This document shows positions 1 to 5,123 of a stretch of 9,113 nucleotides of DNA, in pieces. The notes beneath the pieces are model-generated. The model was not told the origin of the DNA. It worked only from the letters and a program-made list of their open reading frames with translations, and ran no database searches. The stretch's first letter is position 1; each line of letters begins with the position of its first letter. The DNA comes from Gammaproteobacteria bacterium. GTDB lineage: Bacteria > Pseudomonadota > Gammaproteobacteria > Immundisolibacterales > Immundisolibacteraceae. A program made the translations under genes and the position numbers. Location: NCBI GenBank assembly GCA_003645395.1, contig QNFC01000054.1, positions 1 through 9,113 on the forward strand, written 5' to 3'.

Positions 1-51
1 CAGCTCTCACAGATTCCTGGACCAGGACGTTCATCATGCCAACCAAAGCGG

Positions 52-80
52 TTGACAAATCTTATCGAAAACACGATATT
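52..80 (+). promoter_or_regulatory. Sigma-70 promoter of rpsT
   Basis: A perfect -35 box TTGACA (52-57) is followed after a 17-base spacer by GATATT (75-80), which matches four of six -10 consensus positions. Transcription would start near 86-88, giving a leader of about 36 bases before the rpsT TTG codon. The strong -35 suits a ribosomal protein gene. The promoter is inferred from the consensus match only. Confidence 0.65.
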
Positions 81-122
81 ACGCTGCTTTTTTTCAGCCC
101 ATTATTTTAGAGGAATTCAGAT

Positions 123-386
123 TTGGCAAATTCTCCGCAAGCGCGTAAGCGCGCCCGCCAGGCGGAAAATCGCCGGCAGCGTAACAGTGCACAACGTTCT
201 TCCTACCGCACCGCGCTCAAGAAAGTCTCCGCCGCGATTGAAGCCGGTGACAGTGAAGCTGCCAAAACCAGCTACGCTGCGGCGATACCCACTCTCGATC
301 GCTCAGCAGGTCGTGGCCTGGTGTCCAAAAACACCGTTGCCCGCTGGAAGAGCCGCTTAAATACACAAATACGTAACATGGCTTGA
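123..386 (+). CDS. rpsT: 30S ribosomal protein S20
   Basis: S20 is a primary 16S rRNA-binding protein of the small subunit, active in early 30S assembly. The 87-residue product has the same length as E. coli S20 and shows the expected very basic N-terminal helix (MANSPQARKRARQAENRR) and the conserved KKVSAAIEAGD and GLVSKNTVARWK segments. Translation starts at TTG (123-125), preceded by AGAGGA (109-114) at 8 bases; the only alternative in frame would lose the conserved N terminus. E. coli rpsT also uses UUG, and that weak codon is known to matter for autogenous control by S20, so the same regulation is likely here (inference). The gene has its own promoter upstream and a hairpin terminator just after the stop, so it is probably monocistronic. 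It converges on proB. Confidence 0.97.
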   Translation: MANSPQARKRARQAENRRQRNSAQRSSYRTALKKVSAAIEAGDSEAAKTSYAAAIPTLDRSAGRGLVSKNTVARWKSRLNTQIRNMA

Positions 387-409
387 TCTGATCAAACCCT
401 CGGTTTGCT

Positions 410-444
410 AACTCAGGGGTCGTTGTGATCCCTGAGTTGTTTTG
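410..444 (+). terminator. Intrinsic terminator of rpsT
   Basis: AACTCAGGG (410-418) pairs perfectly with CCCTGAGTT (430-438) around an 11-base loop and is followed by GTTTTG, a short T-tract on the + strand. A smaller hairpin (CAAACC/GGTTTG, 393-407) lies just before it without a T-run. On the minus strand the main stem is not followed by a T-tract, so it is not a clean terminator for proB. Confidence 0.75.
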
Positions 445-469
445 TCGCCCATCAAAAACCCGTTCCAGT

Positions 470-1633
470 TCAGCTAAGCACCATATTGTCGCGATGGATG
501 AGTTCTTCTTCATCCACGTAGCCGAGAGTATTGGCAATCGTATAACTCGATTTACCCATAATTAAGCGACTCTCTGCTGCGCTGTAGTTGACTAATCCTC
601 GGGCAACCTCATGACCACGTGGATCAAGGCAGGCGACCAGATCACCACGGCGAAAATCGCCATTTACCGCTGATACTCCCACCCCGAGCAAACTGCGGCC
701 AAGCTGACAGACCCCCTTCACCGCGCCGTCATCAAGTTGCAGCGCCCCCATGCAGTGCAGGTGGCCCGCCAACCACTGCTTACGCGCCACCAAGGGTTCA
801 CTGCCCGCCAGCAACAAGGTACCACCCGTCGCCCCTTCAGCAATACTGGTAATGGCCTGCAGGATTCCGCCATGGGTAATATAAGTAAACGCTCCGGAAC
901 GAGCAGCTAAACGCGCAGCCCGCAGCTTGGTCTGCATTCCCCCTCGACCCAACCGACCGCTACCACCGCCCGCCATTGCATCAAGCTCAGAATTAGCGGC
1001 AAATGCCTGCAGCAATAAGCGCGCCTTCGGGCTATGACGGGGATCTGACTCGTACAATCCGGATTGATCGGTTAGCAGTAGTAAGGCCTTGGCCTCAACG
1101 AGGTTAACTACCAGGCCTGCAAGGGTATCGTTGTCACCAAAACGGATTTCGTCAGTCACCACCGTGTCGTTTTCGTTAACGATGGGGACCACGTCAAAAT
1201 CAAGCAAAGCAGTCAAGGTGGAACGTGCATTGAGATACCGTTTGCGATCTACAAGGTCATCATGCGTTAATAAAATTTGTGCTGTATGCAGACCATGCTT
1301 TTGAAATGCCTGCTCATAGTGTTGCACCAACCCCGCCTGGCCCACCGCAGCGGCTGCCTGCAAACGGTTAAGCTCTTCGGGCCGACTGGACCAGCCCAAC
1401 CGGCGCACTCCCTCAGCAACGGCCCCTGAAGAGACCATCACTACCTTAATACCACGGGCATGCAACTGTGCAACCTGCTCTACCCAACCACTAATAGCAT
1501 CGGAATCAAGTCCCGCGCCGTTGGCGGTGAGCAGCGCACTACCAATCTTCACCACTAGCCGATCTCCACGACGCAACGGGTCCGTAGCGACATCGGCAGC
1601 AGGAGCAAAAACAAGTTCTTCGGAAGTGATCAT
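470..1633 (-). CDS. proB: Glutamate 5-kinase with C-terminal PUA domain
   Basis: ProB phosphorylates L-glutamate with ATP to gamma-glutamyl phosphate, the first and feedback-controlled step of proline synthesis, in the cytoplasm. In the longest reading (402 residues from TTG at 1678) the amino-acid-kinase domain shows VVKIGSALL at 42-50, SSGAVAEG at 83-90, NENDTV at 168-173, GDNDTLA at 181-187 and GGMQTK at 246-251. A PUA domain follows from about residue 300 (ARKQWLAGHL, DDGAVKG, RRGDLVAC, RGLVNYS). The start is uncertain. I give the only ATG (1633, 387 residues); TTG at 1678 gives 402, and TTG at 1576 gives 368, closest to E. coli (367). None has a strong Shine-Dalgarno. The gene lies 36-81 bases after obgE and probably shares its transcript. 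It ends facing rpsT, with no clear terminator of its own. Identity is secure. Confidence 0.95.
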   Translation of the reverse strand: MITSEELVFAPAADVATDPLRRGDRLVVKIGSALLTANGAGLDSDAISGWVEQVAQLHARGIKVVMVSSGAVAEGVRRLGWSSRPEELNRLQAAAAVGQAGLVQHYEQAFQKHGLHTAQILLTHDDLVDRKRYLNARSTLTALLDFDVVPIVNENDTVVTDEIRFGDNDTLAGLVVNLVEAKALLLLTDQSGLYESDPRHSPKARLLLQAFAANSELDAMAGGGSGRLGRGGMQTKLRAARLAARSGAFTYITHGGILQAITSIAEGATGGTLLLAGSEPLVARKQWLAGHLHCMGALQLDDGAVKGVCQLGRSLLGVGVSAVNGDFRRGDLVACLDPRGHEVARGLVNYSAAESRLIMGKSSYTIANTLGYVDEEELIHRDNMVLS

Positions 1634-1714
1634 TCTCAACTGGGTTTCACTGCGATTATCAGCGGCGAGGCTGCTCAAAAAATCCAGGTATTATCAGACT
1701 TGTTTATTTCAGCG

Positions 1715-2731
1715 TTACTCGAATTCCGCCTCAATATAGCTCTGTATTTCACGAGTGAGTTCCGTGCAACCCTCTCTGGTCTCACCGGAAATTACAAACC
1801 AGGGTCCTTGCCAATCCAGCAGCGTTAATACGCGATCAATTCGTGCTTGCCGCTGGTCCTTTGCCACCAGATCGATTTTATTAAACACCAACCAGCGCGG
1901 TAACTTAAACAGGGCTTCACTAAAACTCTCAAGCTCACCGACAATGACCTGAATATCCTCCAGGATGTCCTGACCCAGGTCTTCAGCGCCAATATCGACG
2001 ATATGCAACAACAGGCGATTACGAGAAAGGTGCTTTAGAAACTGTATGCCCAAACCTGCGCCGTCAGACGAGCCCTCAATCAAACCGGGAATATCTGCTA
2101 CGACAAAACTCCGATGAGCCTCGACCGATACCACACCAAGTTGTGGATGCAACGTAGTGAAGGGGTAATCCGCTATTTTAGGAGTAGCCGCGGACACCGC
2201 GCGCAGGAAAGTAGATTTCCCAGCATTGGGCAGGCCCAGAAGCCCCACATCCGCAAGTAAATTTAGCTCTAAACTCAGCTGCCGGGTTTCTCCAGGCGTA
2301 CCCGCAGAGATTCGACGCGGAGCCTGATTGATGCTGCTCTTGAAACGGGTATTTCCCAATCCGTGGAAACCACCCTGAGCCACCAGCAACCGCTGCCGAT
2401 TCTCAATTAAATCGCCGATTAACTCCCCGGTATTCTGGTCGAACACACTGCTACCGACAGGAACAGGAATCAGTTCATCCGACGCGCTTTTTCCTCGTTT
2501 GTTTCTTCCTTCGCCTGGAAAGCCATTCGCTGCTGAAAACCGGCGCTTGTGACGGAAGTCGATGAGTGTATTGATCGACTCATCTGCGACAAGATAAACG
2601 CTGCCACCATCGCCACCATCACCACCATCGGGGCCGCCCCTTTCGATAAATTTTTCACGACGAAAACTCAAGCATCCCGAACCACCATTGCCAGCAGTTA
2701 CGGTAATTGTTGCTTCATCGACAAACTTCAC
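1715..2731 (-). CDS. obgE: Obg/CgtA ribosome-assembly GTPase, short form
   Basis: Obg is an essential GTPase that binds the 50S subunit during late assembly and links growth to ppGpp. The 338-residue product has the glycine-rich Obg fold at 1-158 (RGGPDGGDGGDGG at 31-43) and a G domain: G1 GLPNAGKST 166-174, switch I PFTT 190-193, G3 DIPG 213-216, G4 NKID 284-287, G5 SGE 315-317. It ends right after the G domain, whereas E. coli Obg has 390 residues with an acidic C-terminal tail. Only 36 bases separate the TAA from the longest proB reading, so the tail is absent rather than frameshifted. The start is GTG (2729-2731), preceded by GGTGAGAG; an ATG 16 bases further upstream is out of frame. A terminator lies just upstream, so expression depends on readthrough or a nearby promoter. 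Confidence 0.96.
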   Translation of the reverse strand: MKFVDEATITVTAGNGGSGCLSFRREKFIERGGPDGGDGGDGGSVYLVADESINTLIDFRHKRRFSAANGFPGEGRNKRGKSASDELIPVPVGSSVFDQNTGELIGDLIENRQRLLVAQGGFHGLGNTRFKSSINQAPRRISAGTPGETRQLSLELNLLADVGLLGLPNAGKSTFLRAVSAATPKIADYPFTTLHPQLGVVSVEAHRSFVVADIPGLIEGSSDGAGLGIQFLKHLSRNRLLLHIVDIGAEDLGQDILEDIQVIVGELESFSEALFKLPRWLVFNKIDLVAKDQRQARIDRVLTLLDWQGPWFVISGETREGCTELTREIQSYIEAEFE

Positions 2732-2750
2732 CGATTTCTCTCACCATATA

Positions 2751-2783
2751 AATAAAAAAGCCCCGTCAGAAACGGGGCTTAAA
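2751..2783 (-). terminator. Intrinsic terminator/attenuator between rpmA and obgE
   Basis: Read leftward, AAGCCCCGT (2780-2772) pairs with ACGGGGCTT (2766-2758), a perfect 9-bp stem with a 5-base loop. The last two T of the stem run on into TTTT, making six T in all, then ATTT. The orientation is clear because the + strand lacks a T-tract. It lies 34 bases after the rpmA stop and only about 20 bases before the obgE GTG, so it should end most rplU-rpmA transcripts while letting a fraction continue into obgE and proB. Confidence 0.88.
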
Positions 2784-2817
2784 GGACGAATAATTAGCCG
2801 CCTTACAAGCAATTGGA

Positions 2818-3075
2818 TCAGGCTGGAACAACCGCCACGTGCGTGCGGTTTTTGGGGCCTTTAATTTCAAACTTTACTTGCCCTTCAGCCTTAGCAAACA
2901 ATGTGTGGTCCCTGCCAACCCCAACATTAGCTCCGGCATGAAATTTTGTACCGCGCTGGCGGACCAAAATATTTCCGGCCAGAACATGCTGACCACCAAA
3001 TTTCTTTACACCCAGTCGTTTCGATTCTGAATCGCGACCGTTACGCGAACTACCTGCCGCTTTTTTATGTGCCAT
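2818..3075 (-). CDS. rpmA: 50S ribosomal protein L27
   Basis: L27 sits near the peptidyl-transferase centre, where its N-terminal tail approaches the tRNA acceptor ends. The 85-residue product equals the E. coli length. It starts with the characteristic MAHKKAAGSSRNGRDS, followed by RLGVKKFGGQ, GNILVRQRGT and the glycine/histidine segment GANVGVGRDHTLFA. The N terminus begins with the mature-type AHKKA sequence and has no cleavable extension of the Firmicutes type. The start is ATG at 3073-3075, with AGGAG 8 bases upstream. It lies 36 bases after rplU, the standard rplU-rpmA pairing, and is followed by a strong intrinsic terminator. Confidence 0.98.
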   Translation of the reverse strand: MAHKKAAGSSRNGRDSESKRLGVKKFGGQHVLAGNILVRQRGTKFHAGANVGVGRDHTLFAKAEGQVKFEIKGPKNRTHVAVVPA

Positions 3076-3111
3076 TTCCAGGGCTCCTGTTCAGTAAGTA
3101 ATAATGTGCAA

Positions 3112-3426
3112 TCAGGCCGAGACAATATCGCCGATCAGCAACTCAGTATAGGACTGACGATGCCCCATTTGCTTACGAAAATGTTTACGGCGTTTGAACT
3201 TGATGATGCGAATCTTCTTACCACGCCCCTGTTCCTGAACAGTGGCACTAACGTGGGCACCCTCCAGATAAGGCTTGCCAATTTGCACACCTTCGTCTGC
3301 AACGACCATCAACACTTTATCAAGGTCTACCCCGGCCCCGACTTCGGCATCGATTTTCTCGACCCTTAACCTGAGACCTGATTCCACCTTATACTGCTTG
3401 CCACCGGTTTCGATAACCGCAAACAT
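3112..3426 (-). CDS. rplU: 50S ribosomal protein L21
   Basis: L21 binds 23S rRNA in the large subunit. The product is 104 residues when started at ATG 3424-3426 (MFAVIETGGKQYKVESG), matching the E. coli start MYAV...GGKQ and its 103-residue length. A longer in-frame ATG at 3453 would add nine residues not found in the family. The shorter start has GGAG with a 6-base spacer directly upstream, which settles the choice. The C-terminal part shows the conserved basic stretch KIIKFKRRKHFRKQMGHRQ. It is the first gene of the leftward rplU-rpmA-(terminator)-obgE-proB cluster and is preceded by a leader of about 80 bases with a perfect -10 box. Confidence 0.97.
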   Translation of the reverse strand: MFAVIETGGKQYKVESGLRLRVEKIDAEVGAGVDLDKVLMVVADEGVQIGKPYLEGAHVSATVQEQGRGKKIRIIKFKRRKHFRKQMGHRQSYTELLIGDIVSA

Positions 3427-3467
3427 GACCTTCTCCGTCAAAAACAAAAACACTAAACACTTATCTC

Positions 3468-3487
3468 GCTCACGCCGACGCGGGAGC
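3468..3487 (-). other. Possible hairpin in the rplU leader RNA
   Basis: In the predicted rplU leader, GCTC (3487-3484) pairs with GAGC (3471-3468) and CGC with GCG, separated by one mismatch and closed by a four-base loop. It lies about 42 bases upstream of the rplU ATG. It is short, and I do not recognise a known r-protein leader family, so a regulatory role is only a possibility. Confidence 0.25.
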
Positions 3488-3511
3488 CAATAAGAGCAAA
3501 TAAGGCGCGCA

Positions 3512-3540
3512 ATTATATGCTAAGTGTTACAAAGCTGCAC
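3512..3540 (-). promoter_or_regulatory. Probable rplU promoter with GC-rich discriminator
   Basis: Read leftward, a perfect TATAAT -10 box (3517-3512) is followed at once by TGCGCGCC. The -35 at 17 bases (GTGCAG, 3540-3535) is poor. A GC-rich discriminator next to the -10 is typical of stable-RNA and ribosomal-protein promoters inhibited by ppGpp/DksA in Gammaproteobacteria. Transcription would start near 3505, giving a leader of roughly 80 bases. Confidence 0.5.
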
Positions 3541-3592
3541 ACCTAAATTTAAAGAGCAGCGGTTCAATATCGTATTATATATTTGCTTTAGC

Positions 3593-3622
3593 TTGACAGT
3601 TTACAGACCATCAACCTAGCAT
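3593..3622 (+). promoter_or_regulatory. Sigma-70 promoter of ispB
   Basis: Perfect -35 TTGACA (3593-3598), an 18-base spacer and TAGCAT (3617-3622, four of six consensus positions). The bases upstream (3541-3590) are AT-rich, as in UP-like regions. The predicted start near 3629 would leave only about 10 bases before the first possible ATG of ispB (3639), which favours the downstream ATG at 3657. Confidence 0.55.
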
Positions 3623-3656
3623 TCCGCCGTTTTGTAGTATGGAGACACGAATCCTA

Positions 3657-4634
3657 ATGATCATGGATGAACTGGCAATCATTCTGCAGCCAGCGGAGCA
3701 AGATCTGGCAGAGGTCGATGTAACGATTCGAGAGCAACTCCGATCCCGTATCCCCGCCATCTCTGAACTCGCAAATTACATAATTGATAGCGGTGGCAAA
3801 CGGTTGCGTCCAACGATGGTAATTTTAGCCGCCAAAGCGTGCGGTTATACCGGCGGTGACCATATTAAGCTGGCGGTGATTATCGAGTTTGTTCATACGG
3901 CAACGCTCCTCCACGACGACGTTGTTGATGAATCGGTCAGGCGCCGCGGCAAGCCCACCGCAAACACAATCTGGGGCAACAGCCTTAGCGTTTTAGTTGG
4001 CGACTTTCTCTATTCCAGAGCCTTCGAACTGATGGTCGAGGTTGGCCACATGCGGGTAATGGAATTGCTTGCGATCGCCACCAACGTCATTTCCGAAGGT
4101 GAAGTTCAACAAAATTTAAACCGGGGTAATCCGGATATTCCAGAGGCTGAGTATATTGAAGTCATTACTCACAAAACTGCTCGGCTGTTCTCCGCCGCCG
4201 CCGAGCTAGGCGCCGTCGCCGCGCAGCTTGGCGACGACCAACGCAAAGCCATTAGCAGCTATGGATTACATCTTGGAATCGCCTACCAGCTTCTTGATGA
4301 CTTGTTAGATTATCGAGGCGAAGCTGTGCTTATTGGTAAAAATATTGGTGACGATCTCGCTGAGGGTCAGCCAACTTTACCGCTGATCCGCTCGCTCGAA
4401 ACTGTGGGCGCCAAACAGCGTCAGCAACTCCGCCAGGCAATAACTGAACCAGGAAGCGTGCCTCTGGAAACGGTTGTGAAGATTATTGAATCAGGGGATG
4501 CCATCACGTACACTGCCCGCCGCGCTCAAGAGCATGCTGACCTTGCCAAACTGGCGTTGACAAACTTTCCCGAAACTTCGGCCAAGACGTCCATGCTTAA
4601 ATTGGCTGATTTTGCTGTGAGCCGCGCTTTTTAA
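3657..4634 (+). CDS. ispB: Long-chain all-trans polyprenyl diphosphate synthase (octaprenyl/nonaprenyl type)
   Basis: The enzyme extends farnesyl diphosphate with isopentenyl diphosphate to the C40-C45 chain used as the ubiquinone/menaquinone tail. Numbering from ATG 3639, it shows GGKRLRP at 52-58, the first aspartate-rich motif DDVVD at 93-97, followed by RRRGKPTAN, the second aspartate-rich motif DDLLD at 220-224, and GKNIGDDLAEGQPTLPL at 233-249. The sequence just before the first motif (FVHTATLLH) is nearly identical to E. coli IspB, which supports a long-chain product; C40 versus C45 cannot be read from the sequence. Starts at 3639, 3657 and 3663 give 331, 325 and 323 residues (E. coli 323). 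The GGAG at 3641-3644 overlaps the first, so I prefer 3657. It is divergent from rplU, and tRNA-Pro follows 16 bases later. Confidence 0.95.
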   Translation: MIMDELAIILQPAEQDLAEVDVTIREQLRSRIPAISELANYIIDSGGKRLRPTMVILAAKACGYTGGDHIKLAVIIEFVHTATLLHDDVVDESVRRRGKPTANTIWGNSLSVLVGDFLYSRAFELMVEVGHMRVMELLAIATNVISEGEVQQNLNRGNPDIPEAEYIEVITHKTARLFSAAAELGAVAAQLGDDQRKAISSYGLHLGIAYQLLDDLLDYRGEAVLIGKNIGDDLAEGQPTLPLIRSLETVGAKQRQQLRQAITEPGSVPLETVVKIIESGDAITYTARRAQEHADLAKLALTNFPETSAKTSMLKLADFAVSRAF

Positions 4635-4650
4635 ATAGTACTAATCGGAT

Positions 4651-4727
4651 CGGGGTGTAGCTCAGCTTGGTAGAGCACCGTCTTCGGGAGGCGGGGGCCG
4701 GAGGTTCAAATCCTCTCACCCCGACCA
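4651..4727 (+). tRNA. tRNA-Pro, anticodon CGG
   Basis: A 77-base cloverleaf can be folded by eye. The acceptor arm is CGGGGTG/CACCCCG, the D stem is GCTC/GAGC, the anticodon stem is CCGTC/GGCGG (one G-T pair) with loop TTCGGGA (anticodon CGG at 4685-4687), the variable loop has 5 bases, and the T arm is GGAGG-TTCAAAT-CCTCT. Discriminator A and an encoded CCA follow. C at the first position and the TTCGGGA loop match E. coli proline tRNA. It reads CCG codons. No convincing promoter fits in the 16 bases after ispB, so it is probably cut from an ispB-tRNA transcript. Confidence 0.97.
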
Positions 4728-4755
4728 ATTCGCGGGGAAAACTGGTCCTGTTTTT
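4723..4755 (+). terminator. Possible weak terminator after tRNA-Pro
   Basis: The tRNA 3' end GACCAATT (4723-4730) can pair, with one mismatch, with AACTGGTC (4740-4747), and CTGTTTTTC follows. The stem would borrow the tRNA 3' terminus, so it competes with the cloverleaf and would be transient. It is the only terminator-like signal near the tRNA. Confidence 0.3.
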
Positions 4756-5123
4756 CTGGCAATATTCGCTAATGCTTAAAGAATTGATTATTTTTCCCGC
4801 TACAGCTAAGTAACTGGTGTTAGTCCGCTCCGAGCAAACTCGCCAGTTAGCAGCCAACAACACTTAAGACATGGTTTTACGCACAGCTTGTTAGCAATTT
4901 AGATCGGTGATTACTGCCTGCCAGCTGGTAAATAGGGGCACCCCTTTGCTGCAAACTTTGCCCGCCTGGCCCACTACTATTGGGACTCTCTTCACAGTTC
5001 AAACGTTTACAGTTTCAGATTGATGCAACCGTGGTACCTTGACGAACGGACTGTGCCAGCGCGGTGCTAATCCAGTGGCGTCCAACACGTCCATTTCCTA
5101 CCTCTGCTTAGCGGAACATCAAA
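4728..5123. other. 396-base non-coding region between tRNA-Pro and the TPR lipoprotein gene
   Basis: I find no credible gene on either strand; the longest small + frames are 7 to 13 codons without a ribosome binding site. The region holds an imperfect hairpin at 4805-4854, the palindromes CCAGCTGG (4921-4928) and AAACGTTT (5001-5008), and GGGGCACCCC (4935-4944) followed by TTTGCT, a near-miss to a sigma-54 promoter. A TTGACG at 5039-5044 has no acceptable -10 at the right distance. The promoter of the lipoprotein gene is probably in here, but I cannot place it. Confidence 0.5.
4805..4854. repeat. Long imperfect inverted repeat in the intergenic region
   Basis: TAACTGGTG (4811-4819) pairs with CGCCAGTTA (4841-4849), eight Watson-Crick pairs plus one G-T. 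Outside it GCT (4805-4807) can pair with AGC (4852-4854). Inside it AGT (4822-4824) pairs with ACT (4838-4840) and GCT (4827-4829) with AGC (4833-4835). No T-tract follows on either strand, so it is not a normal terminator. Role unknown. Confidence 0.45.

Noticed and set aside
1..51. Short open minus-strand frame from the ATG codons at 32-37, leaving the left edge
   Set aside because: In Pseudomonas murJ lies divergent from rpsT, but the 12 visible residues are not recognisable and there is no clear ribosome binding site, so no gene is called.
410..438. Bidirectional terminator serving proB as well as rpsT
   Set aside because: On the minus strand the stem is followed by AGCAAACC, not a T-tract, so only the + orientation is supported.
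2585..2640. Tandem 9-base-like repeats (CCACCATCG/CCACCATCA)
   Set aside because: They encode the glycine/aspartate-rich GGDGGDGG loop of Obg, so the repetition is explained by protein sequence.
3427..3453. Nine-residue N-terminal extension of L21 from ATG 3453
   Set aside because: The family starts at MFAV/MYAV, and ATG 3426 has its own GGAG at ideal spacing.
4597..4863. 88-codon minus-strand open frame containing VRGFEPPAPASRRRCSTKLSY
   Set aside because: This is the well-known artefact from translating the complement of a tRNA gene; it overlies tRNA-Pro and the end of ispB and has no family support.
5039..5071. Sigma-70 promoter TTGACG...GCTAAT before the TPR lipoprotein gene
   Set aside because: The spacer would be 21 bases, outside the workable range, and no better -10 occurs at 16-18 bases.
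4651..5123. Possible integration (att) site at the 3' end of tRNA-Pro
   Set aside because: I found no second copy of the tRNA 3' end in the window, no integrase gene, and no composition change after the tRNA.
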